Origin: Erodium maritimum
Lineage: Eukaryota; Streptophyta; Magnoliopsida; Geraniales; Geraniaceae
Reading direction: 5' to 3'
DNA: 64,000 bases
NCBI GenBank assembly: GCA_963921825.1
Contig: OY997588.1
Location: forward strand, 120,723,329-120,787,328
Shown: positions 1 to 10,347 of the stretch, piece by piece
Position numbering within the stretch: the first letter of the stretch is position 1
How the letters are laid out: each line of letters begins with the position of its first letter
Position numbers and translations under genes: made by a program
Notes under the pieces: generated by a model
Told to the model about the DNA's origin: nothing
Seen by the model: only the letters and a program-made list of their open reading frames with translations
Database searches by the model: none

Positions 1-99
1 CGAGACCAGGTCATCGTCGTTAAGACAACTTTTTGTGGGTCTGGGTTAGCCTAGACGCGGATAGGACTTTTCGTCTCCAGATTCACCTCATTTTCTAGG

Positions 100-1150
100 C
101 CATATGTAGCCTATGAGAATCAGGCTTCAGTATGAATGATAATTGGGGTTTTGTGTTCGGTGTGGGCGCCTCAATCACCACGTGAGAACTGTTAGGCTCG
201 TCTCCCAAGAGTGGGACAGGAAGAGATCCTTCTCGATGACTCCCTCAGGGCCCCATACGAAGTGGACATGACCTTGAGAGCGGTTGTTGGAGGTGTGGTG
301 TGACACCAAATATTCTTGACTCATTGAGGGAGCACAAGGTTTCAAGGGTGGAGCATTTCTGTGGCTCCCAAGGGCCAGCTCCGGGCATTCCAGAACTCCC
401 TTTTCCCGACGTTTGGAATCTAGCACTAAATTATGTGACTTGATTAAAGAGTATCTTGAAAGGGTGTCTCTAGGGTTTTAGTGGGCGCACTTATGTTCGG
501 ATGTCGGAATAGTATGCATCACAAATATCTATGACCTAGCTAACGAGGCCCGGGAGTACGTGGGGGCGGAGAAGGGGGTATTAGTCGACTCCCTATCCAA
601 GCCCTACTCGGATGCGGACAATAACCCCAGACCACCCCGAGGGGGTGGTGGAGCTAGGCCCGACACCACAGTCCAACCCACTATCTGATGGGAAAAAGAA
701 GGAGTCTCGGGAACAGACCACGGATTAGGGCCCGAGAAGCCGAAAGGATGAAATCCAAAGGGTCGAGGGAGGACCGACTGGTTTTACACCCGAGCGAGTC
801 ACCTAAACGGACCCTTAAGCTATCCAGCTCCACCGCTTCCCTGGTCCACCTGATGACAGAGAAGGAAAAGGTGCTTCCTCTTGGCGAGGGCTGACAAACA
901 TCCTTACCAATAACCATGAGTCGGGTTTACAGGTGGGGTAAGCGGATGGTGGCTTTCCACTCATGACCCGGGGTCGGGTTTCGTTGACTGGTCCCTACCG
1001 AGTGGAGCATCTCAATCTGCTCCGGAAAACAAGTTCTAACAGAAGGCGATCGAACAATTACCTATGCAGTTTTTCTCAAAATTTCTTAGGCAACTTCGAT
1101 CTGGGGACGTTCTCTCACATTCTGTGTTTTTCTATTTTCAATTTCATTTC
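100..1150 (+). pseudogene. Degraded LINE ORF1 fragment with zinc-knuckle trace
   Basis: No open gene survives. Around 144-190 the forward strand reads CVRCGRLNHHVRTV, a decayed CCHC knuckle (C-x2-C-x4-H-x4 with the last Cys lost) of the zf-CCHC_4 type found in plant LINE ORF1 proteins. A proline/glycine-rich stretch follows in a linked frame (about 540-660), as is usual downstream of that knuckle. Stops and frame changes occur throughout. The orientation matches the better-preserved copy at 2400-3490. Assignment rests on the knuckle spacing and context only, so confidence is low. It could instead be part of another retroelement gag. Confidence 0.35.
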
Positions 1151-1199
1151 TCAGTACGTTATTATTGCCTCCAAGAGTCCATGATACAAAATAAACTCT

Positions 1200-2390
1200 G
1201 TCAAAGGGTCCAAGAACACTAGTACGCCTATGAAAGTCCCAACCATATTTTGGTGCCCAAGGTCTTTGTCCCTTTATCTATTAAATCCTTGACATTGTGA
1301 ATAAAATTACTATTTACCATTTTAAAAAAATAAACAAAAAGATGTCAAGTAATTACTCAAAGACACCAAATTAAAATTAATTAAAGGTATTATTATCCTT
1401 TATTATATATAAAAAAATAAAATGGTAGGATTTTTTAAATTTTGGTAGAGGTAAGTGAGAGCATTTAAGTGTAGTTAAGCGAGAAATGTGTTAAAATTAG
1501 AATATTTTCTTAAAATTATTACTAATATAATCATTTTTAAAATACAATATAAGAAAAATTGTATTCTAATTATGCGTTTTATTTTTAATAAGAAATATTG
1601 TATTCATCATAAGAAGTAGAAGCCTAAAAATTTCTTCATGCTATCTCTTGAGTCGTGTCTCTCTCTCTAGAAACTTTTCTAGCCCTAAACCATACTATGT
1701 CATGTTGCTTGCACTGCAGCTCACCTCCCCCACGACTGTTGCGTCACCGTTGCCTTCACCAATGGTGTGCCTCACATTCCTTTCCTTCATCTGTAGTGAA
1801 GGCTTTCCCCACCACCCTAATAAATCCCCTGAATCCTTCATCGGAGTTCATTCATTCGAAATATATCAGGAAAAAGTGAAGCCCTAAGACACACTCCTCT
1901 ATTTCGCCGATGACACGACCACCGCCACCGTCGTTGATCCTTCCACCTAGTCCCTCATCGATGGACGAGGTAGCTATAGTGGTCTTCTCCCAGGGTTTGT
2001 CACGACGGGTTCCATTTGGACCAAATCGAAGTAGGGTTGCCCTACTAAGTCCTCTGTCAATGCACCATCCCCTCAATTTAGTCCACCGTCCCCAACCATA
2101 TATGGTCCTGTTTTTGTGGTTAGGGTGACGGCTAGGGATCTAAACTAGTATGCCCCGATGCTTTTTATAGACTCGGTGCTCCCGTCGCCTTCGATGGGTG
2201 CTCTTCAGACTGGTTTCTCTATATGTTCCCTCGTTGAGGAATGAGGGATGGAGGTTCTGGTGCACTACATTTTGGAGGACCTTTTGGTTCTCGCTCGGCT
2301 TCAATTCGGCATAGTGGGCCGTTTGCTCTCGCCAAACCTGCCCCGAAAAGATTTCATGCTCACGATCATCACGCGAGCATGAGGGCGATC
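1200..2390. other. Intergenic, AT-rich then low-information
   Basis: 1200-1620 is AT-rich with short poly-A and poly-T runs and no coding signal. 1620-2390 has a balanced composition and several short overlapping ORFs, none with a recognisable domain. It may be the decayed 5' part of the LINE relic that follows. No RNA gene, terminal repeat or target duplication was seen. Confidence 0.5.
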
Positions 2391-2399
2391 AACATTGGG

Positions 2400-3490
2400 T
2401 GTGGTGGTTAAAGACCTAGAACCAGAAACCTGTGACTTTTACTTCACATCTTAGGAGGTAAGGGCCTGAGTTCTTAATAACAAACCTTGGTGTTTCAATG
2501 GGTACTCATTGGTGCTGGGGAAATCTTTGACCCGACAACTCGAGACCTTCCTAGATTGGATCGGATCCAACTATAGGTGCATTCACGTGGCATTCCGCCC
2601 TCTGTTTATACAAAGGCCACCAGAGAGGTCATCAATACTACGTTAGGGTAGAGTGTAGGCGTCCCTTGTGACCAATGAGGCATGTGCTGGAGCGGAACAA
2701 TCAAAGTCCGGCTCTAGGTGGAGCTTTATCGACCCCTTCGTCGGATCATAATCATGAGGTTGCGGGAATTTCCGAAGCCTATGCGGGCCTCTCTAACTTA
2801 TGAACGCCTGTCGTCCTTCTGCTACAACTGCGGCCGAATAGGTCACATGGTCCGCGATTATGACCGGGAAATGCCCGGGACCCGTAGGTTCAATGATTCG
2901 ATTTTGGAGTTCAAATCAAACAAGTTGGAGAAGTTTTATGCTACGGACTGGGGGAAAGTGTCACCAAGACCACCCCCGGGGTTCGCATCGATGGCCTTAG
3001 AAATGATACCTAAGGCCTCGTCACCTCAGGGAAGAGGCCCGATAATAACCTCGGACACGTTACCTAACCCCCTGTTAGGTGTAAGGGAGCGCACCGTGGT
3101 CGATCAACTATCCCGAGATGCCAGCCGTACCTCAGGGACATGCATACCAGGGTTCGCCCCATCTGTGAGGCTGCATGTCCCATCTGAGACGCTGCCTGAC
3201 GCATCTGCAAGTTTGGGCCAAAATAGATACAGTGGGGAGCCTCGTAATGATAAAGCGAGAACTGGAAAACAACATTACCATTAGGAATGATAAAAGACCA
3301 TGGCTTCAAGGACCTATCTAAAGAGGGGTCCCTGCCTAAAGCCTCACTTCCCGTTAAAACTGTCGAGCTCAAGTTCGGTCGCCCTCTTAACGACGAAAAG
3401 AGTTCTCTATATGAGATCAAGCAGCGTTTAGGCACTACTTTAAGTGATCCTCTTCGGTTTCTGCACTTCATTATCATCAAGCTATCATGT
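2400..3490 (+). pseudogene. LINE ORF1 relic: DUF4283-like plus zinc knuckle
   Basis: A decayed plant non-LTR retrotransposon ORF1. A DUF4283-like block (NNKPWCFNGYSLVLGKSL, about 2477-2530) lies in one frame. The best-preserved segment, about 2718-3284, carries a CCHC knuckle reading CYNCGRIGHMVRDY: the first two Cys and the His are present, but the final Cys is replaced by Tyr. A proline-rich tail (PRPPPGF) follows, typical of these proteins. In the family these domains are RNA-binding chaperones of LINE particles. Stops and frameshifts separate the parts and no ORF2 follows in the same orientation, so this is a dead, truncated copy. Confidence 0.6.
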
Positions 3491-3499
3491 TTTTTCAAA

Positions 3500-3846
3500 A
3501 CCGTTTTCTATTTTAAGGTTTACAGTCATTGTGTCTTAGAAGTATTGAGCAAAAACGTTTTGAGACTTTGATCATTATAATAACTCGTCTTTTGTAATAT
3601 TAATAATATCTATACTTTTCGTTAAAAAATGTATTAATTCATCACCTTAAGGTATATTTACCCTACTTCATCAGATAAAATTGACTAAGAATTTATTATT
3701 TTACATCATGTAATTATGATCGAGCCTTCCTCCAAAGTCTAATTTGTGCCAACTCCCATTGAACGATAGAGTAGTGAACTTTCTTCAACTTTAACTGGTA
3801 TTACAACATACAAACAGTTAAGATCGTTAAATTAGTTTCATTTTCC
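3500..3846. other. Intergenic, AT-rich
   Basis: AT-rich sequence between two retroelement relics. No ORF, repeat boundary or regulatory motif could be supported. Confidence 0.5.
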
Positions 3847-5060
3847 ACTTTTTTTTTGAAATGGGTAACTGGGGAAGTGCATTACTGCAAATAAGTAACC
3901 AAACAAGGAAGGGCGTAACCGCCCAGGGTTCCAGATATTTTTCCGTGCCGACCGTACCAAGCCCAGCACTCACGGACCCATAAAGATAGCCTACTTGATA
4001 TCGTAGACAATAAATGAGGACATCCCCTTACCAACGTCTCAAAACAACGAGACAGAAAGTAAAAAGTCCAACCAAAACAGAAAAAAAATTGTTCCAACAA
4101 AAAACAAAATTAAATAAAAACGACCAGAAATGTCGAGCTATGAATGCGGGCTTCCCGAGACCTCCCAACACTGACTGTCCCGAGTCTGTGGGTATAGGCC
4201 AACAACGGCCAGACCCACCCCCGTCGAGTCTTCTCGTTCCTGCATAGGAGGCTGTCCTGCCTCCGCTTGATGCTTTTGGTCCTCCACGATCTTGTCCAAC
4301 TCAAGGTCCCTTGATGAGGCGCCACAGGTATGCAGCGGCTCGAGATGGTCCCGGTGGTTACGACCGATCATTGCATGTGGCCGGCGAGGGCAGGGGCAGA
4401 GCTACATGGGGCCCAGGGGGTCACGTGCCCCCCTTCAATTTTTGTTGTTGATAAATTTCTACATATATTCTGATTTTTTTCAAAAAAAAAAAGCCCCTTA
4501 ATTTCTTCTATTTTTATAATTGTGCCCCCCTCAAATTTTTATAACGTCTTGTATTATCATTGAAAAAACTCGGTGCCCCTCCTCATTAAAAAAGCTGGCT
4601 CCGCCACTGAAGGGCCATCCACTCCGGTGCCATGGCTTGCTCCGGTGGCTGGGGTTCGTATGGGACGAGTGCACCTGCGCCGGCCGAGCCCGGTTTGTCC
4701 TTCTGCGGATGATCCATGCGGAGTTCGAGATTTTGGTGTCCTGCCGACAGAGAAGTGGATCTGGCGGCAGTCGGCATAGAGAAACCGACGTCGAAGAGAA
4801 GACCCGATGATAATGGTTTCACAGTGACGGGTTGGTAGGGGTGGACAGAACCCATCGAGGAGGGTCGGAGGAGGTTCGCGATTCGAGGAGGATATCGAGC
4901 AGGAAGAAAAGCAACCGGTGAGAGACGATAAGTGTTGTTGAAAAAATCCTAGCTAGAGTATTGTTGAACCACAATTAAGGGTAATGGGTGACCCAATCAA
5001 GAGTATCTGAGAGGTTGAAAACAAGAAGCTTCAATAGTGAAAAAGGGAGAGGGGAGGAGC
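3847..5060 (-). pseudogene. LINE-like relic, minus strand (family copy A)
   Basis: The left edge is a T-run (an A-tail on the minus strand) preceded by a LINE-3'-end-like sequence. Sequence near 4140-4200 aligns by eye with 8955-9010, and 3985-4015 aligns with 16840-16865, so three minus-strand relics in the window share a family. No intact ORF remains. The relic is split by a small TIR element at 4391-4609. The coding content is likely the variable N-terminal part of ORF1, but no domain can be named. The right edge near 5060 is approximate. Confidence 0.35.
4391..4609. mobile_element. Short hAT-like nonautonomous element (219 bp)
   Basis: The ends are imperfect inverted repeats: left CAGGGGCAGAGCTA, right (reverse complement) CAGTGGCGGAGCCAGC. 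The interior is AT-rich with the doublet GTGCCCC repeated near both ends. A second copy of the right end occurs at about 45105-45144. The CAGxGGC termini resemble widespread plant hAT-type elements. No clear 8-bp target duplication is visible, so the superfamily is inferred. It interrupts the LINE-like relic at 3847-5060 and is therefore younger. Confidence 0.45.
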
Positions 5061-5420
5061 TGCACGTTTCATTTTTTACTTCATTTCGACAATTAAGAGT
5101 GGTTTTATGAATTTGACTAATCACCAATAAATTTTAATCAAACTCTAATTAAAATAGTAATTTCGAAATAAACACAACACTTTGGTACGGGTAGCCAAAC
5201 GTACTCTCTTAGCACGAATATGTTAGGTGAAGATTCACTTAAGTAATGGATTAATATGGGGAAAAGAAAAAGAATAGCAATGGTGTAGATGTAGATGTTG
5301 ATGCACGTGCACGGTAAGGCAAGTGTGGGGGGTGTGTTGCAAATAAATACCCTTAAAACAGTTAAGGAAATAGCCCTACATCGACCCCAAAGGTCAATTT
5401 CAATTGTATTATATTCCCTC
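5061..5420. promoter_or_regulatory. Upstream region of the response regulator gene
   Basis: AT-rich non-coding DNA between the LINE-like relic and the response regulator. It should contain the distal promoter. No single site other than those listed separately could be supported. Confidence 0.35.
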
Positions 5421-5430
5421 TAATATAAAA
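5421..5430 (+). promoter_or_regulatory. TATA-like element
   Basis: The sequence taatataaaa lies about 240 bp upstream of the response regulator ATG. It is followed by a pyrimidine-rich leader (CT repeats at about 5555-5600) that resembles a plant Y-patch. If used, transcription would start near 5450-5460 and place the inverted repeat at 5478-5513 in the 5' leader. Inferred from position and composition only. Confidence 0.35.
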
Positions 5431-5477
5431 ATGGTAGGAAACAGAGCACCTTCTTTGCTTCCTCTCCAATTCTAAAA

Positions 5478-5513
5478 AGATCCGCCAGATTCTGGATCAA
5501 ATCTGTCGGATCT
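5478..5513. promoter_or_regulatory. Inverted repeat with type-B ARR-like AGAT motifs
   Basis: Left arm AGATCCGCCAGATT (5478-5491) and right arm AATCTGTCGGATCT (5500-5513) pair with one mismatch around an 8-bp spacer. Each arm holds two AGAT(C/T) cores, and the spacer holds a further GGATC. Type-B response regulators are known to bind (A/G)GAT(C/T) cores and to activate type-A genes in response to cytokinin. The cluster lies 160-190 bp upstream of such a gene. It could act as DNA or, if transcribed, as a hairpin in the leader. Confidence 0.5.
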
Positions 5514-5670
5514 TGCTTTCCAAACTGTCCAGATTTTCCTCTGCTCCCATTTATAACCCCACCTCTCTCTCTCCTTCTTCTTCATCTCTCTCTCTCCATT
5601 GCTCCTCTGTTCTTCAAGCAACCTTCATCGTCGATTCACTTCTCTCTTCTTCAATCTTCAAGCTACAGAT

Positions 5671-6442
5671 ATGGGTATGGCTGCTGAATCTCCCCAGTTT
5701 CACGTTCTAGCTGTGGATGACAGCGTAATTGACAGGAAGCTCATCGAGAGGCTCCTCAAGACCTCCTCTTATCAAGGTACTGTACTTCTATGAAATCTTC
5801 ACAAGATTGAAACTTTTTCATTTCCTTGAGGATATGGTTCGAAATCCTCATCTGGGTCGGTCTGTTTTTGCTCCAATTTGGTGCTGATGTGTTTTTTTCT
5901 TCAACTCTGCAGTCACTGCTGTGGATTCTGGAAGCAAGGCCTTGGAGTTTCTGGGTTTGGTGGAAGACGAAGAAGAAGCAGATGAAATGTCACCACCTGT
6001 CTCTCCCGAACAAAACCCTCAAGAGATTGAAGTCAATTTGATCATCACTGACTATTGCATGCCCGGAATGACTGGCTATGACCTCCTCAGGAAAATCAAG
6101 GAATCGAAGTCGTTCAAGGACATACCAGTCGTGATAATGTCCTCGGAGAATGTACCTTCGAGAATCAACAGGTGCTTGGAAGAAGGAGCTGAAGAGTTCT
6201 TCCTGAAACCGGTTCAGTTGTCGGATGTGAACAAGCTCAGACCCCACCTCATGAAAGGAAGGTCCAGAGAAGAAGAAGAAGATGTTGAAGAAGATGATGA
6301 AGAAGTCAACAGTAACAACAAGAGAAAGGGTATGGAAGCATTGGAAGGTTTCATCACCTTTGAGGAAATGGAGGAAGAGATTAACAACACGCCCGAGAGA
6401 ACAAGAACAAGATACAATGCAGATTTACAAGCAATTCTCTGA
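5671..6442 (+). CDS. ARR9: Type-A cytokinin response regulator, ARR8/ARR9-like
   Basis: Two exons, 5671-5776 and 5913-6442, with a 136-bp GT-AG intron, give 211 residues. A single receiver domain fills residues 10-150. The acidic pocket is D16-D17, the phospho-accepting Asp is D82 (TDYCMPGM), S112 follows MS, and the conserved Lys is K134 (FFLKPV). A short acidic C-terminal tail without a GARP DNA-binding domain marks it as type A. The wording around [17 protein letters not shown] and [12 protein letters not shown] is that of Arabidopsis ARR8/ARR9. Such proteins receive phosphate from His-phosphotransfer proteins and dampen cytokinin signalling. The start is the first ATG in frame; a second in-frame ATG follows two codons later. 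The intron after Q35 is at the conserved position, but later introns common in type-A genes are absent. Likely cytokinin-inducible, given the AGAT-rich inverted repeat upstream. Confidence 0.93.
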
Positions 6443-7124
6443 TCCTCAAATAATTCTCTGAAAATATTCTTAATTTTTATAGGTGGGAAATCTATCTCCT
6501 TAACGCTCAATCTAATTTTCAATGTAAATTAACAGAGATGAATATATTCTACCATTTTTGTTGCCTTATTACATTACATACATTGCAATGAAAATGATCC
6601 ATTTTGGGTTATTTCAAAATTATCAAAAGCAGTTTATATTGTTCATATTTAGGCAAGGATTCGGTCGGTTTCTGTATTGGACAATTTAGTTATTTATTTT
6701 CGGATATGATGAATGATTAAGTATTTTAATCTTGATTAAGAGAATTATATTTTCAAACTTTATTAGGTATACATGAAATGGAAGTGGTCCATCAACTCTT
6801 GGCTATGAATGTTGGTGATAAAAAATGTTTCTAGATGGTTGGCGCAAAAGATGCTCGTTGATTTTTCTCCACCAAAAAAATATTATTTTTTATGAGCAGC
6901 CAACACATCCCACCCCATTTTGTCCATTAATATTCCTTCAAATGATTAGGGAAAATTATATGATGGACATTTATTTCCTCATTTTTTTATTTTTCATTTG
7001 ATGAACATTTTCGTGAAATTATGATTAATCAAACAAACACAAATTTCTGCATAACAAGCTAGGGTTTGAGAGTCTAATCGTCGTCTCCCCTCGATAACTT
7101 TGGATATGGCAATTGACATAACCT
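6443..7124. other. 3' flank and intergenic, AT-rich
   Basis: This begins with the 3' untranslated region of the response regulator and continues as AT-rich DNA. No gene, repeat boundary or RNA was recognised. Confidence 0.5.
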
Positions 7125-7811
7125 ATGTTATGGTTCTTCTTCTCTCCTTCTCAATCTCTTTTTTGCACTTTCTCCTTGGTTTATACGAATTTTTTCTCTG
7201 CTAGGGCCTCTTTTAATTCATCCCTAGCCACCGCGACGTTGGCCGCCTCCAGCCATCAACAGAGCATCTCCCGATCTGTTTCGGTCTCTCCTCTGCCCCA
7301 GGGGTTACCGTCTCTACAATCGTCGTCCCTGATGCTTCCGTTGGCGTCCTTGAAGCCGTCGTCGCCCCTGCTGCTGTCGCCGCCTCGGATGTCGCCGCCG
7401 TCTCTAATGCTGCCGCCGTCCCTAGAGGCGTCCCTGAAGTTGCAACAGCCGGCGCGTCCTCCTCCCTGGCCTCAACCGCTGCAACCGCCTCGTCCCCTTT
7501 CACGATTATGGCTCTGGCTAATCGAAAGGGTTTTAGTTATTTTGTTTGAGTTTGTCTTTGCAGGAGCAATGCCTATCGAGCAGAGAATCAAGGACTTCTT
7601 CATCACCATTACTGTTGAGGTCCCTAATGATCTCCGGTACCCCGTTCCTCCTCAGCGTCTTCTCTCTTTGCCCAAGAGGCATCACCTGCCTGTGGGGTGT
7701 CAAAATACCGTCTGTGACGGTTCTGATATGAAAAGGCTCAGTGAACAACTGTTCATCCATACTGACCTTGCCGTGGTCGAGGAGTATGTTCCTCGATGTA
7801 CAACAGTGTAA
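7125..7811 (+). CDS. Hypothetical ORF, Pro/Ser/Ala-rich, probably relic
   Basis: An ORF of 228 codons from an ATG. The first 130 residues are low-complexity Ser/Pro/Leu. A second frame of the same DNA is Ala/Val-rich, so composition, not selection, may explain the openness. The C-terminal 80 residues (from AMPIEQRIKDFF) look more protein-like and follow a possible 3' splice site (ttgcag near 7562). A diverged copy of the region occurs at about 8165-8600, which suggests a repeat family rather than a host gene. No domain is recognised, and the ORF may be spurious. Confidence 0.25.
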   Translation: MLWFFFSPSQSLFCTFSLVYTNFFSARASFNSSLATATLAASSHQQSISRSVSVSPLPQGLPSLQSSSLMLPLASLKPSSPLLLSPPRMSPPSLMLPPSLEASLKLQQPARPPPWPQPLQPPRPLSRLWLWLIERVLVILFEFVFAGAMPIEQRIKDFFITITVEVPNDLRYPVPPQRLLSLPKRHHLPVGCQNTVCDGSDMKRLSEQLFIHTDLAVVEEYVPRCTTV

Positions 7812-8164
7812 TCGATTATCGGTTTGAAGTAAAAACTCAAATTTCTGCATGATGAATTGGTGGGATTTTTAATACATAATAAAAAAATTGATAATAACAC
7901 AAAATGCATAGGAGTTTTCTTCTTTTTTCTTAGTTTTTCAAGCTTTTTATTTTTAAAAGGATGGAAATTTTTTTATTGACAAAAACAAAATTTATTAGGA
8001 TGAATTATTGAATTGATATGAGCTTTATAACAGAATAATATTAACAGTAACACAAGTAAATATGAATAACGGAGCAACCTTTCAAAAAAGAAAAACCCTA
8101 GTTTAATAATTTTCTGTCGCCGTTAAAGAAAAGTCATGGTTATAGTCATGGTCTTTGTCATGAC

Positions 8165-8600
8165 GTATGACATGGTTATGCCTCTCTGTTCTATATACCA
8201 TATTCCTTGTACCTTTCCTATGGGTCCTGCTAAGGTCCCGTTCGAACCGTCGTTACCCACCGCGATGTTTGCTCTTTTACGCCACTAATGAAGTGCCTCC
8301 CGATCTTGTTCGGTCCCCCCTATGCAACTCATGTGGTTGTCGTCTGACTCAACTTGGCGTCAATCGACCTTAAAGCCGCTTCTAAAGCCGTCGGCGCCGT
8401 CTTTAAAACCGCCACCGACGCGTCCTTCTCCCTAGCCTCCACCACCGCACCCTCCTCGACAACTCTGGTTTTGGTTTACTTTAACTATCTTGTTCCTTTT
8501 TCCAAGATTAATGATTAGTGAGCGAAGATTCAGGGATTCTACCCAAGCATTCAAGGATTTTTACCGAAAGGAATCCCTGAATCACATCTACCATCGTCGC
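8165..8600 (+). repeat. Diverged direct copy of the 7125-7620 region
   Basis: Blocks such as ccaccgcgatgtt, cctcccgatcttgttcggtc and gcgaagattcagggattct match, in the same order, blocks at 7228-7290 and 7570-7600. The copy has no open frame. The two copies lie about 1 kb apart in direct orientation. They could be two insertions of one retroelement family or an old tandem duplication. Confidence 0.4.
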
Positions 8601-8829
8601 TCTTATCCCTTTGAAACTGATTAAAGCAGGTTTGGTCGCACTCTATAGAGTATGCAGCGTTGAGACAACACCTTGAGCAGTCATAGTCAGTTTCATCATA
8701 GTTTATTTTAAGTTTGCCTATATGGCGTTTCTCATACCGTTTATACCGTTTGTCCCGGTCGACCGTAGTCCACTCGGGGCTCATGGATCCATAAAAACAG
8801 TCTGCTTTCGATTGCAGAACCTAAATGAG

Positions 8830-10070
8830 TAGTTCCCCGTATCGATGTTACAAAAATAATAAATTTCAAAATCCTTCCAAAACTAACCAAAGACTTATTC
8901 GACCTAATGATAAAAGCAAAGCAGACCTAAAAGAAGCTGGAAATAATGCCTTGACTGTGGATTTCCTGAGACTTCCCGGCGGTGGTAGTCCCGGGTCTTT
9001 GGATATATGCCCCAATGTGACCTTTCCACCCCCGATGGGTGTTATCATTCTCCAAGCGGAGGGCCATGCCCCCCATCTGCATCTCTTGGTCACGCGTCAG
9101 CCTGACCTCCTCATGACTCTCCTGCATGCGAGGTGCTTCTTCGGGTGCCCCTGTCCCGCTTGGCTGAGTTGTATACGTCGTTGGGTCCCCTGGCTCCCGG
9201 GCCATTATGACCGGTGTAGTGTTCACTCCCCAGATAAGGGTTGGGGAAAGTGAATCTTGCATGTCCGTGGTAGGCCTCTTTATTCCCAGTCTGGTCTTTC
9301 GGGGTCGAGGGTCGATTGCTGGATTGTACTTCAGCAGGCCTCTAAGGTTCCCCGGCATGAGCTCTTGAGTGTAACGGCGGGCTAGAGCCCTAGGGCCTAG
9401 TGGTTGAAGAGGCAGTAGTCCAAGTGGTCGTAGTTCTTCCTCCTCCTCCTTCTCAACCGGATCGAGCATTGCCGATATTGCGGTGTCTTCCACCGGAGTG
9501 ATCACCGTCACTATCTTGGAGCTCGGAGGCCTCGGACCTCGTCGCTTGATCGACGACAATGTTGGTAGAGGAACCCTAATGGGGTTCCACTGCCCGGTAG
9601 GGATCTCAATCAATGTTGGCGATGACCTTGCGAGACCAGAATCAAACGCCCCTTCATGTAGCGGTGTCCGACCCGTCCCGACTGGATATACGAGGCCGAC
9701 GAGTATGGTGGAAGACCGCACCTCCGATATGGTTTGAGTATGTGCCAAGTTGGCACCGCACCGGACAAGGGTACCCTGGCGGGTGATCGGCAGAGGGCGG
9801 TGGTGCAGCGTAGGACGACGGGGCGTGAGGTGTTGCGGCTGCCCATGCACGGTCTGATTAGAGGCATGGCGGCGGTGCTGCAAATCAGATGGTGGAACGA
9901 GAGGATAGGGGATCCATGGACGGTCAGGTTGCATGATGGAGCCGGAGAAGAAGGTCGGGGCCGCTGTTGGGAGTCGCTGACGACAATGGAGATCACCCCT
10001 AACAAGGTCAATAATCGAACCCTAGAAGGGTTTTGGGTGAAATATGAAAAGAATAGAGAATATATATGTT
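8830..10070 (-). pseudogene. LINE ORF1-like relic, minus strand (family copy B)
   Basis: A minus-strand frame stays open for 335 codons (9934 to 8927). It is rich in Pro, Arg, Thr and Gly, with an acidic run (EKEEEEE) and no recognisable domain. Another open minus frame covers 10074-9610. Part of the sequence (8955-9010) aligns with the relics at 3847-5060 and possibly 16742-17400. This fits the poorly conserved, disordered part of a plant LINE ORF1. It lies next to the well-defined ORF1 at 10348-12512 on the same strand, so it may belong to an adjacent copy. Confidence 0.35.
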
Positions 10071-10271
10071 CCATGTCTGTTTTTAGCGATTATGGATTAT
10101 TTTTTCTTGATGCATTTGTTTATAGTTTTTTTAGAGGAACTGGAAGTATCATTAATAAGGAAAGGTACCTAGGTGTTCGTCTGTCGACGAACCCCTTACA
10201 AAGAAATGATTCGAAAAGAAATAAACAGAAGTGCTGAGAAATAAATTGTGCTCATATGCATAGAGGCGATC

Positions 10272-10294
10272 GGGGGGGGGGGGGGGGGGGGGGG
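10272..10294 (+). repeat. Homopolymer run of 23 G
   Basis: An uninterrupted run of 23 G residues at the downstream side of the minus-strand LINE ORF1. Long poly-G is rare in plant DNA and can form G-quadruplexes. The exact length may be affected by sequencing or assembly. Confidence 0.9.
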
Positions 10295-10347
10295 TTGACT
10301 GTGGTAGCATCCAGGGATACCGATACAGTATGCTCCAACCATAAATA

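Noticed and set aside
5513-5710. Possible upstream ORF in the response regulator leader
   Set aside because: It begins with TTG, not ATG, is Ser/Leu low complexity, and overlaps the real start.
9734-10237. Plus-strand ORF of 167 codons
   Set aside because: It overlaps the minus-strand relic, has no domain and its codon content follows the antisense frame.
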